Assembly (NCBI RefSeq): GCF_037975245.1
Contig: NC_092574.1
Location: 13,856,713-13,920,712 of the forward strand
Length of the DNA: 64,000 nt
Direction: 5' to 3'
From: Apostichopus japonicus
Taxonomy: Eukaryota; Echinodermata; Holothuroidea; Aspidochirotida; Stichopodidae
Each line of letters starts with the position of its first letter. The stretch's first letter is position 1. The position numbers were made by a program, and so were the translations under genes. Below, piece by piece: positions 24,363 to 60,200 of this stretch. A model generated the notes under the pieces. It was not told the DNA's origin and did not search any database. It worked only from the letters and a program-made list of their open reading frames with translations.

Positions 24363-26358
24363 GTGTCATAATTTGCAAACCCCCCCAAAAAATGGGATCC
24401 AAAAATGTAAAAAAGTATGCAATAGTAAGTCTGTTGGATAACATGGGGAACATAATCTAACATTTTCTTATCCATCCCACCCCTATCAATTCAATGTGTA
24501 AAAAAAGAGAAAAAAGAAGAGATTACTGTTCCACTACTATCAGATTGAAATTTGATGTTGCTATGTTTTTTTTTAAATGTATGTTTTCTTTTCTCTGAGA
24601 GTCCATCAAAAACAATTTCTAACAAATCATAGAAAGATTATGTATATATGTATGAATGAATGAATGTGTATAAATCTACTATGATATCATGTTACACAAA
24701 TGATTAAATGTTATATTTTGATCTTCTATAAATGGTTTATAACAGGAACGATAAATGTAGATACAAATAAAGTAGCTGGTTACATTTTATTACATAAATA
24801 ATGTCACCTCTTTTCCACAATCATTACTGAATAGTCCCCCAAGAGACTAGAGCTCTGGAGAAGGAAAAAACAGAGATGGTAGAAGTTAAAGTGGAAAAAA
24901 AGGGGGGGGGGGGGAGAGGAGGTGTAAAGTGTGAGAGTGACTAGAGATACTACTGATCACCTGTAAATAACAAATAGGATGTTGTACAAGTACTGTGATG
25001 TGTTTTACACCTGGTGCAGAGTTGAAAGTAACTATCAACTTAATTAGTCATAATAACAATTCTGCCCAGATTCCTACATGCAAAGTAGAAGTCTAGATTA
25101 ATTATATCTGCTATGACAGTGTCATACCTAGGCCTGCATTCAAACAGTTGATGATTGTCTTGGAACGTAAAAGTTGTAAAGCAGGTAGGCGTGTTAACAT
25201 GATAGACACATATTCAGTATTCATCTATTCAGTATTCATGTATTGCATTCAGGTCTATTTAGCAAGGCAAGGCTAACAAACACAATTCACTGTTTTAATT
25301 AGGCACATCATCAGTAATTGCTCAATGGCCAGAAATAATCTGGAGGATCAGAGATTATATAGGGAAGTACTTTGGAAAACGTTGAGTAAATTTTAGCATG
25401 CCCAGATATAGGGGGTTATAATGAAAAATCTGTGAATTTGATGAAAGAGCAAAAAAAAAAGGTGAAAACACTTGACCAGCAGTGTTGCCGCTTTAAAACC
25501 TTTGATGCATGAAAGAGATTTATCAAATTCAACAAGTTTGTTCATTAAATCTAAACATACAAATAATCTAGAAAATTAATACTGAGTTCAATAGCTAAAC
25601 TAAGAAATACTTCTAACTTTTCAAATATAATATTATTATTATTTTTTTGTATTTGCATAGATTGCATTAATATCTATTAAACCTAAAAATATTTTTCAAC
25701 CAACTAACCAGATATAAGATACAATATTTTCATACTTTACCTAGACAGGAAAGATTTGCATTGAATAATGGAATATATTTTTAGTACTAGTCTGGCCAGC
25801 AGGTTTGTACATGGAAGAACTAAGATGAAAACTATTTCATGAAATCTAAAAAAAAAAATTCTTTAACAATTCAACCATAACACTTGGTTCCTTCAAAACT
25901 TCCTGTCCATACCAGGAAATATCAGACAATGAAACAAGTAAATTAAAATAACTCCTTTGATGTGTTTATCAAACTTTATTTTAAAGTGGGAAGGAGGGTC
26001 TTTACAATCTCCAAATGTAACATTATCTGTAACTTTCAACAAGGAGCGGCTACATTGCCAATGTATCACACACTCATTTGATTCGTGCATTTTGTGAGCG
26101 GGCTGGAATGCACACACAGGGATATGGGAGAACACCAACGGCACATTCCATTTTCCTCTCATTCCATTATCTATTATGTTATAAGGTAGACATGCCCCCC
26201 CCACCCCCCCCTTGGCAAAAGTTTTGCATTTAGGTTTCAGGTGATGATTTCGTGGGCCTCTGTAGCTATAGACTGCTTCATATGACTGTGGCACGAGCTA
26301 TTGGCAGATGAGCAAGACAGAATACTGTCTCACAGAGTCTGTGGAGTTGTGTCATTTC
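24363..26358. other. Gene-free interval and 3' flank of the mesh-like gene
   Basis: No coding sequence recognised. The right-hand part should be the 3'UTR of the minus-strand mesh-like gene. A second AATAAA on the minus strand lies at 25980-25975. A 133-codon open frame at 25893-26294 (minus) falls inside this presumed 3'UTR and shows no family features. A poly-G run lies near 24903-24914. Confidence 0.4.
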
Positions 26359-26364
26359 TTTATT
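26359..26364 (-). terminator. AATAAA directly after the mesh-like stop codon
   Basis: The hexamer begins only 5 nt after the TGA at 26371-26369. That is unusually close, and the real signal may be further down (for example 25980-25975). Confidence 0.3.
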
Positions 26365-26368
26365 TTAA

Positions 26369-50479
<24,111 letters not shown>

Positions 50480-53070
50480 GTCTCTTTGCCTCATTTATTT
50501 GTTAATTAATTATTTTGTGGTAAATCCAGACAACCTGCAATTGGCAATCATAGGCCTATATCATGCCCGTATTGACGCGTTGTCCAATACACGAAAAAAA
50601 AACATCCGAGAACGAAAAGCACAGAGTATCTCTTTCAAAACGTATAATAATAATAATAATAATGTAATTTGGAAGTTTATCCACAAGAGTTTTATTATTT
50701 ATAACCGGAGAAGATTTAGGTTACTCAATGAACAGCATGCAAAGAACTATTTCAATCGAAGGCAACCCACCACTACTCGTAATGTGTTAATGTTTATTCT
50801 TTACACTGCCTCTTTTAATTCTACCTATTATACACTCGGTCTGTAAATATCACCAAATCAGAAATACACTCAACACTGCACGAAGAATACAATGGAATCT
50901 ACAATCGATCTTCGCATTGAAATGTGAATGGTTTATACTAACTAACGGTATCTGCTAATCGAACCCCACCTCAAAATCGTCGTACGCAGACGACGACAAT
51001 ATAGTCCTGTACGCACCAATGAACAACCAGAAAGGAATGTGACGTCACGCGCAATGTTTTGTCGACCGTCCATTGACCGAGGGATAAATGACGCTTCAGG
51101 TGAGATTAAACAAATACGCTCTCGACAAAACAATGTATCGCCGGTATTTCATTCTTTGTTAACCTGATCCAGGTATGATCCAAAAAGACAGACCCTCCAT
51201 TACAAATGAATAAAAAAATAAATATAAAGAGGAAAACATTAAAATTAAAACAATGAAGGGTGTAAGGAAAGTAACCATGGCATATATGACTAAGAACGAA
51301 CAGAAAACAAAATAGATGATTCAAGCAAATATAATCACGAAACAAAAGAGTGCATTATAGAGCCGGGGTTCTCCATAGACGGCCCGTGGGCCAAATCCGA
51401 AACCGCGAAAAATTTCAAGTCTGCCCGAGAACCAAAAATAGTCCCATTTTTGATTATTTCTCTAAAAGTATGTTAGAGCTAAACCCTTCATTGTTTTCAT
51501 ATTGTTCATTGCCATGTATAGTTTGTTATCATAGCACATGTACGATGTATTCAAATAAAAGATATAACAACTTGATAAAAACGTTCACTTTATTATTGGA
51601 AGCTGAAGGGATTCCTTTTATTCCAATCTCATGTATCTGTGAATGTAGTATATGTTTGTATTTATATGTGTATGCATGTATGTGTGCATGTTTGCATATC
51701 TGTATGTATATGTGTGGGTGTGATTGTGGGTGTATGTATGTATTTGGTCCACGGTTAATTATATTTCACAATCTGGCATTATATCTCAGGAGTATGGTCT
51801 CCGATAACAATTAAACCAAACAATCATGATGGTCTTTGTGATACTTTGTGAATTAACTATCAGCAAGAACTACCCTTAATAGTAAAGAAAAAGATGTCAC
51901 GGAGTTATTGTTCTTTTACACCCAAGGCCGAAGACTTGATCAAGTCTAGATATGACATCATCGAGCCGCATGTTCTTTAAGATATTATGTTTTTTCTCTT
52001 TTAAATTTAATTGCAATGTTTATTTTCTGTAATGGAGATGTGATTTACAAATGCTGAATCTAAATTATGCAAACTCTTTACATGCATGACCTAATGAGAC
52101 TTGTTCTTGTCTGTTCGGCGAAGTTGTTCTTCAACAGAGATCTCTGTAATATATAAACTAAACATGATATACTTGGATTCATGTCCCTTTTAATGCTATA
52201 CACTGATAATTTGTTCCATCCGGTGAGAACATTTAAAGCTATAATGCAGGATTATAGCCAATTGTCCCGGTCGTATACAAAATTCTCCAAGGGGCGCGAA
52301 AAGGTAAAGTGTGTCCTTTATGTGTAGCCTATATGATCTCGTCGGGACACACACAAAAAAACCTAGGCAAAATCATTCAACGAAATAAGACCGTGTGTAA
52401 AAACTTTAAAATACCTGCCCAGTGACGCCTTTTGAAAGATCATGATATCCCTCATTATTCTCCATAACCTCTTCTCAACCCCCTCACCCACCCCTCTTCC
52501 ATGTTCTCGTCGCATTGTCTCCCGCTGTGGTATATGAAAATACATTATCGTATTGCGCCCTATATTGTAATAAGCGTAAAACTGATAAGATTCACGCACA
52601 TGTCCGAGGGAAGTGATTTTAAGTTAACCGAACCCCACAGAAATTGTGCGACCTTCACGGCTGTTGGTTTACAAAGTACGGTTACTTTATCTTTAATAAT
52701 ACAGTCAAGGGCAGATTGACACACACTTCCAATAATTTTAGACAAGTGTGGTTCCTCCGTTAACACTTTCTGAAGGACAATCTTTGATTTGGGTATTTCA
52801 AAGTGGTTTGTGAGTTGAGTTCTTTCCCACGATAAATGTGCGTTGTCTATCATATACATTTCGTGCGACTGAAACTGGCAAAGTGGAAAAGAGCATCGAA
52901 TGTCCAGAAAGAAAGTAGGCTACTGCATGTATGGGGCAAATAGATAAGAATATATGCGCGTTTTGTTTTAATTTTCACTTTGTAATAATTTACAGAACAT
53001 ATATATATATATATACCCTCATTAATAGAAACCGCCTTCACATGACTAAAAGGATAAGCTACAGTTTAAA
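50480..53070. other. Gene-free upstream region of the mesh-like gene
   Basis: It should contain the promoter and 5'UTR of the minus-strand mesh-like gene next to 50480; no element could be placed. Also present: (AAT)n near 50645-50662; a TGTATG-rich tract about 51640-51740; and, at about 51355-51460, GGTTCTCCATAGACGGCCCG, then TGGGCC, a phrase typical of transposon ends but without a visible partner. Open frames such as 51350-51814 (plus) are low complexity and show no family. Confidence 0.4.
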
Positions 53071-54588
53071 CAGGTGCGTATCCAGGGAGGGCGTTGGGGG
53101 CGTGCGCCCCCCGGGTAAGGAAAAGAGGAGAGAAAAAAAAGAGAAGAAAAAAGGGAAAAAAGAGGGGAAAAAAAGAAAAGGAGGAGAGAAAGGAAGGGAA
53201 AAGAAAAAGAAAAAGAGAGAAAAAGGAGAAAGGGAGGGAGTAAAAGAGAGCCAAGACCTCGGGAAGAGAAAGAGGAACAGTCATAGTTAAAGCGCTGATC
53301 CTTATTATATACACAGGGTAGCCAGTGACAGATCAAGGATTACGGAGGGGGTGTGCGCCTCACCCTACCCCTTACACCGACAACTCCATTTTTGACGTTT
53401 CCATTTTTCCTCTCTCACTAATGTATCTATATAAATACTATATATGGTCTATCATAACGCGTGTGTGTGTGTATGGACGCCTTAAACAATTGTATAAATT
53501 GTAGTACAATTGTGCTATATGGAACCAACTGTGGCTGGTCTTGAACTCGACCGCGTCGTCGGGGAACATGACGCATTTCGGGAAGTGGGCGACCGCCCCC
53601 CCCCCCCCCCCGTGCAAATTTTCTTTATGACATCGCTAGTAATTTCAAAATAGACAATGCTTAGATGCAACTTACAAGGCCTGGGAAGTGTCATTTCCAG
53701 CGATCTGGGAGGCATTTTCGGCCAAAATTTTTCTTGTACGCTTCGCGCCAATCCATGGTGGCGCTTCGCTTATATAGTTTGCCTACAGGCTTCGCCCCTC
53801 CCTTGGCAATTACTCGCTACATGCCTGTTCGAATTTGTAAAGCAAAGAGCAGATATAAGATCATATCAGTGAGCATTGAAATGCATGTTCCACAATGAAC
53901 AGCCTCAAAAAAGTGTTTATGTGTGTAGTCAAAGGCGTAGGAGCCAAATTGGATTTGGGGCTGTAACGACTTGCCCGAAGAAAAGCCGAAATTTTTTGCA
54001 ATATTTCTACACCAAGAAATTAACTGTGTCGGAATTTTCCAAAATTTCCTCACCAACATTCTTCATCATACTTTCTTCTACTCGTGCAATTTTGACCTGT
54101 CTGTTAGGGGTTCAAGGAGGTTTCTCTATATTGGTTGTCCATAGATTGAATTTTCTGCAACATCATGGGTATGTTTTGAAGTGAGTTTTATTCACGAGAA
54201 ATGTGAATTTTCAAATTCTCAACAAATAATCGGCTTAAAACCTTGAAAAGTGGGGCTTTCGGATATTGTGGGCGGTGACGTAGAATCACCTACAAAAGCA
54301 ATGATCCATAGGACATGCAATGAGGTCGAACATGATGTGTGACTGGTGAAAATCTTCAAAAAGGTTATGGATGGAAAAAAACTTTTGGGATATACTTGGT
54401 TCTCAGGCAAAAGTGTACATCTGGTTGGTCATTTTCAAGCCGGAGAAGTGCCATTTCCGGCGATCTGGGGGGGGGGGGGGTATCAAAACCAGAAATTTTC
54501 TTGTACGCTTCGCGCCAACCGATGGTGGCGCTCCGCTTAGATGGTAATTCGCGCCCCCCCGGGTTACAAAATCCTGGATACGCGCCTG
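53071..54588. mobile_element. Composite inverted-repeat element related to the 23779-24354 element
   Basis: Outer inverted ends: left CAGGTGCGTATCCAGG (53071-53086) and right CCTGGATACGCGCCTG (54573-54588), both adjoining G/C-runs (GCGCCCCCC). Two internal copies of a block TTCTTGTACGCTTCGCGCCA, then ATGGTGGCGCT(T/C)CGCTTA, lie near 53737-53778 and 54498-54541. The same block is in the hAT-like element at 24130-24175 in reverse. No direct 8-bp target duplication is seen (flanks AGTTTAAA and TTAAACTA are inverted), so this may be two nested or partial elements. A purine tract of about 140 bp (53115-53255) lies inside. Confidence 0.55.
53115..53255. repeat. Polypurine (GA-rich) tract
   Basis: Almost uninterrupted A/G on the plus strand for about 140 bp. 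Long open frames on both strands here are low-complexity artefacts. Confidence 0.85.
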
Positions 54589-54596
54589 TTAAACTA

Positions 54597-56079
54597 AGAA
54601 GGAAACATACAGCAGCAATTTGATTAATTTGTGTTTAACTTTAACAACTGTTTATTTGATAGACTTGATTCAAGTCGATTTTGCTATTCATTCGAAAGTC
54701 TATGAAATCATGATCAAAAACGATAATGAGAAGCTATAGAATGACTTCCATAGTGTAACTTACCCATCTCCTTTTTAAGGATGACCTTGGCAGAATCTTA
54801 GGCTTGATATGCCGTATTTCAAAAACAAAATGAATGCTAGTAATATTTCTGTAATCGTTTTCAAAATATTGGCCTCTCAAAGAATGTTAGTTTGGTAAAG
54901 TTGGTTCCTCTGTTCATACCTACATGTTAAAGTTAATTCATTGTTGTTGTTTTTTGTTCGATTATAATAACTCAACCCAAAACATGTTCTAACCACAGAG
55001 CACGACTTAAATGACATTCAATAACATTTGTCTTTGACAAATTCATATATTATGCAATGTAAACATGACATCATTTTGAAGCCGTAAACTGCTATAAGTT
55101 TTATGTTGCATCTGAGGAACTGACCTAAATGGTCCAGTCAATTGACCTGATGAATCTCAGCTGTTTAAAGGGTCATTAAAAAAATGTTGCATTAGAAAAA
55201 GGGCCCTGGACTGATAGCAGAGTTTTCTTACCGTCCACAGCAAATCAGAATTAAATTTTGTGCCTAAAATCATCTTTAGAGATATGGTAGATTTTGTTTA
55301 ATCCTTGGAGAAATGGTAGATTGAGAAAAGTCACTCTGCAAATTGAGGAATCACATGCATGCATCGTTTGAGTGAAACTCAATTAAGTCTACTGCGTGAC
55401 TGAAATATAATGGTCACGTGCTGTATGAAATCAAACTTGATGCTGAAGCGTGTACACAATTAGAAAACATATATAGGAGAAGAAGGTCCAAGAGAGGGCC
55501 TTTTTAGCTAAAATTACAAAGTTTTCAACAATGGGATACATCTTTAAAAACAAAAGGGTGCATCTTATGATATCTTGAAAAAAAGCTACCTGTACATTTT
55601 ACTACCATAAAGTGACTCTTGTACCTAATGAGAAGGGACACTGTTTCACAATACTGGAAGGGCAAGCAATTCCTTGTGCATCAGTAATTACTACTTTGTG
55701 TTCGTTACACGGTAACATGTGTTACAGGTGGCATGGTGTCGGGTGGGTGATTGCAGGTTTCGAACTGAAATCTTGAAAGAAAGAGAGAGCCTGGAGAGAT
55801 AGATGGGTGAAGAGGGGTGGAGATAGAGAAGCATTTATTGTTCAAAAGTGGGAATGTGTTGAACCTTTGGTATCATTAATGATTTTTGTCTGTAATTTTT
55901 GGTGGTATTATTTGTGTTATTTGAAGAAGTTCAATATCGTTTGAGATTGCTGATGCAGCTGCGAGGTGGTACCGTGTCTTTTCCAAATTTTCAAGGATAC
56001 TTCTAGTTAGGTCATATTGGCAAGAACGATATAAATCAGATAAATTTTGTTAAGGTTGCATTAATGTTTAAAGTGTTTC
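54597..56079. other. Gene-free interval
   Basis: No gene, termini or tandem array recognised. AT-rich sequence. The right-hand part may include the degraded 3' portion of the retrotransposon remnant at 56080-56700. Confidence 0.35.
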
Positions 56080-56700
56080 TCCCATGGGTTCAAAACAACT
56101 AAACATTTGTTTCATTATTCTAGTCTTGGGTAAACATCTGGCAAACATCACTATTGAAGATTTAGATGAAATCGTGGTTATGTCGTTCATGTAGATGACA
56201 AAGAGTAGTGCCCAAGAATGGAACCTTGGGGACACCACCAGAGATTATTTGCAAGTTAGAATTTTTGTTTTTGAAAGAAGTAAATTGTTTCCTTCCTGTC
56301 AAATAACTTGTGATCCAGTCATACGTTAATCCGCAAAATCAATATGGAAATACTTTATCTAGTAAGATAGAATGGTCAATAGTATCAAACGTATTATAAA
56401 GATCAAGGAAGACACCTAGAGAAGTTTAAATTGTCACTTGCTGCTTTACTTAGTTTATCAATCACGTGGACTATCGCGAGTTCAGTGGAATATCCTGGAC
56501 GGAAACCATACTGGCTGTTTGACATAATGTGGTGTTGGTTAAGAAAAACTAGGATCTTGTTGAACATGATTCTTTCTATGATTTTTGAAAAGTATGGTAG
56601 CACAGAGATTGGGCGGTAGTTAATAAACTGACAGTGAGCGTCTTTTTTATAAATGGGACACCTTTGCGATTTTTAAGATATCAGGAAAAGAATTAGTGAA
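56080..56700 (-). pseudogene. Non-LTR retrotransposon reverse transcriptase fragment (CR1/L2-like)
   Basis: Minus strand, decayed. From 56700 downward: FPDILKIAKVSPIYKKD, FINYRPISVLPYFSKIIERI, then HHIMSNSQYGFRPGYSTELA (RT motifs 1-2a), followed near 56405-56430 by a frame change. In another frame come FLDLYNTFDTIDHSILLDK and YDWITSYLTGRKQFTSF, an in-frame stop, and GGVPKVPFLGTTL. The degenerate end is near MFAR, where FADD is expected. Frame shifts and stops show it is dead. The NYRPIS...FxK and GFRxGYST style fits CR1/L2/Jockey-type elements. The family name is inference. Confidence 0.85.
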
Positions 56701-56716
56701 TCTTTGGAGTCAGCTA

Positions 56717-57251
56717 TACAATTATGACTGCTGCCTTTCACATCCCTCTATAATTAGAATTTTATTTATTTATTTGTTTTACACCACAGAAGTACAAAGT
56801 GGAGGGAAGTCTTCCGTAAAGCTTAAAAAGCTTAACAAAGTGGAAGACTCCCTAAAGAAAAAAGTAATTAATAAATACAATGTGAACGTTTGTTACATAA
56901 TATACACAAATCGTTAATATTTTTTGTTTGTTTGTTTTGTCAGCTTTCATAACTTTTAACAATTTTAAGTTTATCGTTGTGCTCAGCCACTTAACCAGGA
57001 ATTCTGAGTGTGTGTGTGGGGGGGGGGAGGGTGGGGCAGTGAGGCATCAACAATTAAAATAGGGCACTAACAAATATGGGGAAGCACAATACATGTGTCA
57101 TGTGAAGTTTCGTGAGGGTGGGGGTGGGGGTGGGGGTGAGAATTCTGGCTATGTGCATGCTTGTCCTTGGTATGAGAAAGGAAGCAGAGCAAATATTGAA
57201 GACAACAAAAGAGTGATACAACAGACTTATAATTCATTTGAAAAATTCATC
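56717..57251. other. Flank between RT remnant and AASDH
   Basis: Contains TTTATTTATTTATTTG (about 56761-56776) followed by an imperfect inverted pair GGGAAGTCTTCC / GGAAGACTCCC (about 56805-56852) enclosing AAGCTTAAAAAGCTT. There are also G-rich runs at 57018-57035 and 57117-57138. Possibly part of the same retroelement debris. No gene. Confidence 0.4.
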
Positions 57252-57257
57252 TTTATT
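57252..57257 (-). terminator. poly(A) signal of AASDH
   Basis: AATAAA on the minus strand, 22 nt after the stop codon (57282-57280). It would give a very short 3'UTR, but it is the nearest canonical hexamer. Confidence 0.5.
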
Positions 57258-57279
57258 TATAACCTAAGCACATAAACAA

Positions 57280-60200
57280 TTAACCTGTATCCAATGAGAA
57301 TGAGTAAATCATGTTATTTCTGCAGCCCAGGATAATCCTGCCATCTTCCATTAATAAAGGAGAGGAAAATATTTCACCTGGCAACAAGTGGGATGTCAAC
57401 TCCTTACCAGAATTTAGGTCAAGAATTACTAAAGTACCAGTAGTTGAGCAACAGCAGACAAGCCCATTACCTGCCACTCTTGACAAAGCCTGGGAACTTT
57501 CTTTCCCACTTTCCATTTCAGATCTGTTTCCAATTTCAGAATTAAACAGAGTGTAGATGTTATTGAATATGCACGAGGGTGATGAATATACATGTTTTCC
57601 TATCTTTGTTTTCCACGAAGTGGTTCCTTCGTGAAGATTTATACCGTAGACATGTCCGTCGTGTGAGCCAACCAGGATGATTTCTCTGTTGTCAAGGGTT
57701 ACCAAGCACGGAGAAGAAAATACTGGGGCCTCCGTAGGAATACGGTGAAGCTGTAAAGGAATATATACAAACAAGATTCTTGTTTTGTCGGGAAATGAAA
57801 ACGTCAACTACTGTCTTCAGTATAAGTATGGAATATAATTAATATAATATAAATAAAATATAATTTATTTATTCTGTTTTAAGATCTTTAATGTCCAGTA
57901 AGCCTTATAGACCACTTACATGGAGATTGTGTTTAAAAAGTGATTTGGGCAAACTTGTATGGCAAATCATTGCATTACTTTGTGCAGGTTAGGCCCATGT
58001 ATCATGCATTAGACCTATGTACAACATCGAGCACAAGTCCATTTGTCTAAACAAGCCTAAATCTACTTCTTCGAACATCATTGAAGTCAATAAACCAGTA
58101 ACTCACAGTTTGTTGGCAGGTCATGATAATGACTAAGTATTAAAGACAACTTGATCGTATATTCTCCAAATATAAATCTAATGTTTACGCGACCTGCTAC
58201 AGTGGAAGTTCGTACAACTAGGTTACATGCCTCACACTTTTCTCCAGTACATGCATACGCACATGCGGCGTACCTTTATTCTGATTATGAACAGCAGGAG
58301 CCTACTGAACCAAATTATATTCATGAAATTGTAGCCCTACTACAATGCATCCTCTAGCATCAAGCAATAATCTGACTGCTAAGGGCATTTCTCTACCAGC
58401 ATATCACAATTTTTATAATAAACACAGCAAATTTCAGGAAACTCACCTGCAGAGATAGGACATATGCAAATAGAGGTTTTTTCATAAGTTCGGCGTATTA
58501 TGTAGGCAGCGCTGATCGCTGAGTCAGTAGTGGGTACGCCAGAATGGCCAGATTAACTTCTATGTGTTTATTATATTTCAGCTTGCCCAAGCCCTGCAAT
58601 TACCTACAGCCGTATAATTAGCAAGAGTTCCTTTAAATTCCACTAGCGCCCTCATTCACAAAAGTTTCCTAAAAACTAAACTTTTATATGGGGTGTCTAG
58701 TTTTGACTGTAACAAATGCAACTATTAATATTTTCCTTTTATTATGTTTTTTCTTTAAAAAAAATTTTTAAAACTAATTTGTATGAAACTGTGACCCTCA
58801 AACTAAGGTCGGTACTTCTCCACCTTTTAGGTCTGCACCCTAGGCTAACGTATATTACTCACAAGTTTTCCTAAGTGATTGATGATATATATAGATCCAT
58901 CAACGCATCCTATGACCACACTGGCTACAGCGACTACTGGTGATGAAAACAATGGTTTAGGACATTGATAGTACCACTTTACATCTCCAGCATCCTGTGG
59001 AGAAACAAACATATAAAATGTGAAAGTTATTATATTGTCATTTGAACATAAAAATAATAATAATAGTAATAATAATAATAACAACAATAATAATAAAGAT
59101 GATTATAATAATATTAATACTAATAAAGATGGTAATAATAATAATTATAATCATAATAATAATAATAATAATAATAACAATAATAATAAGGATAATAAGG
59201 ATGATGATAATAATAAAAATAATAATAACAACAATAATATTAAAAAAAAAAAAAATGTTTCCTTGTTCATTTATCAGGTGACATTGCAAGGATTATATTA
59301 AGATTGGTTATATTAAGATGCATGTACCTTCCTTTGCATGAACCATCTGTTGTTTAATTATGGTCACAAGAATTTGCACTAAGTTTGACCTTTTATAGAA
59401 CAAAAAAATCGTAAAACTCAGGTACCAGTCTATTGAATGGGAATTTTGTGTGGAATAACTTCATACATCTTTGCAACTTGTAAGTTTGCAAAATATATGG
59501 TGACAATCACCCAATACTGAATTATCTAATTAAGACTAGCTGACTCCTGAAACAATGCAAAGTACAATACATACAAAATGTATATACAGGACAGAGTGGA
59601 GAAGGGGGAGGGTGGGAAAGGGGGATGGTTGGGGTGGGATGGGGTTAGTTGGAGGGCAAGAGCATATAGGAGTAAATGGGGAGGAGGGGAATGGTGGGGG
59701 GGGGGGACTGGGCAAGAGTTTCATCATCTGATATATATATATTACAAAATTATGAACTTCATTCACTAGGGTTGAAAAATACTAATAACTTATTATTTTA
59801 AATAAATAGAAAACTGATTGGGAAATTATACAGATACCCTCAAAGAGCAAAGACATTTGGCACAAAACGTAAGTAATTAATTTTTTTTCTCCCTCTTGAA
59901 ATTCCTTCCCTGCCACTTGAATTGAATGGTGCTGGATGGGATCCAAGTACACATGGTATGGAAGGTAGTTCAGACTGGTGCTCCCAGCAAATAAATAAAG
60001 TGATCGATACCAAATAGGGGCTATGTAGCCCCATTGATAAAGCACTGGGATTGTAAATCCTGAGGCCTCTGGCTCAAATCCTGTTCTAAAATACAAACTC
60101 TTCTTTGATCCTTTCAAAATTTGTTGGAAGTAAGTTTAGTCGACAATTTTCAATCTTGAAGTTTATTCTACCTTGCTTCAATTTGACTAGCTTACTGTGG

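Noticed and set aside
25893-26294. 133-codon minus-strand open frame
   Set aside because: It lies in the presumed 3'UTR of the mesh-like gene, has no recognisable domain and no splice partners.
51350-51814. 154-codon plus-strand open frame
   Set aside because: Much of it is a TGTATG-type low-complexity tract (Cys/Met/Tyr runs). No family resemblance.
53046-53336. Overlapping Lys/Glu/Arg-rich (plus) and Phe/Ser/Leu-rich (minus) frames
   Set aside because: Artefact of the polypurine tract at 53115-53255.
53063-54596. 8-bp target duplication around the composite element
   Set aside because: The flanks AGTTTAAA and TTAAACTA are not direct repeats. They are inverted, so no TSD can be claimed.
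59020-59301. Poly-Asn and poly-Ile frames on both strands
   Set aside because: Artefact of the (AAT)n microsatellite.
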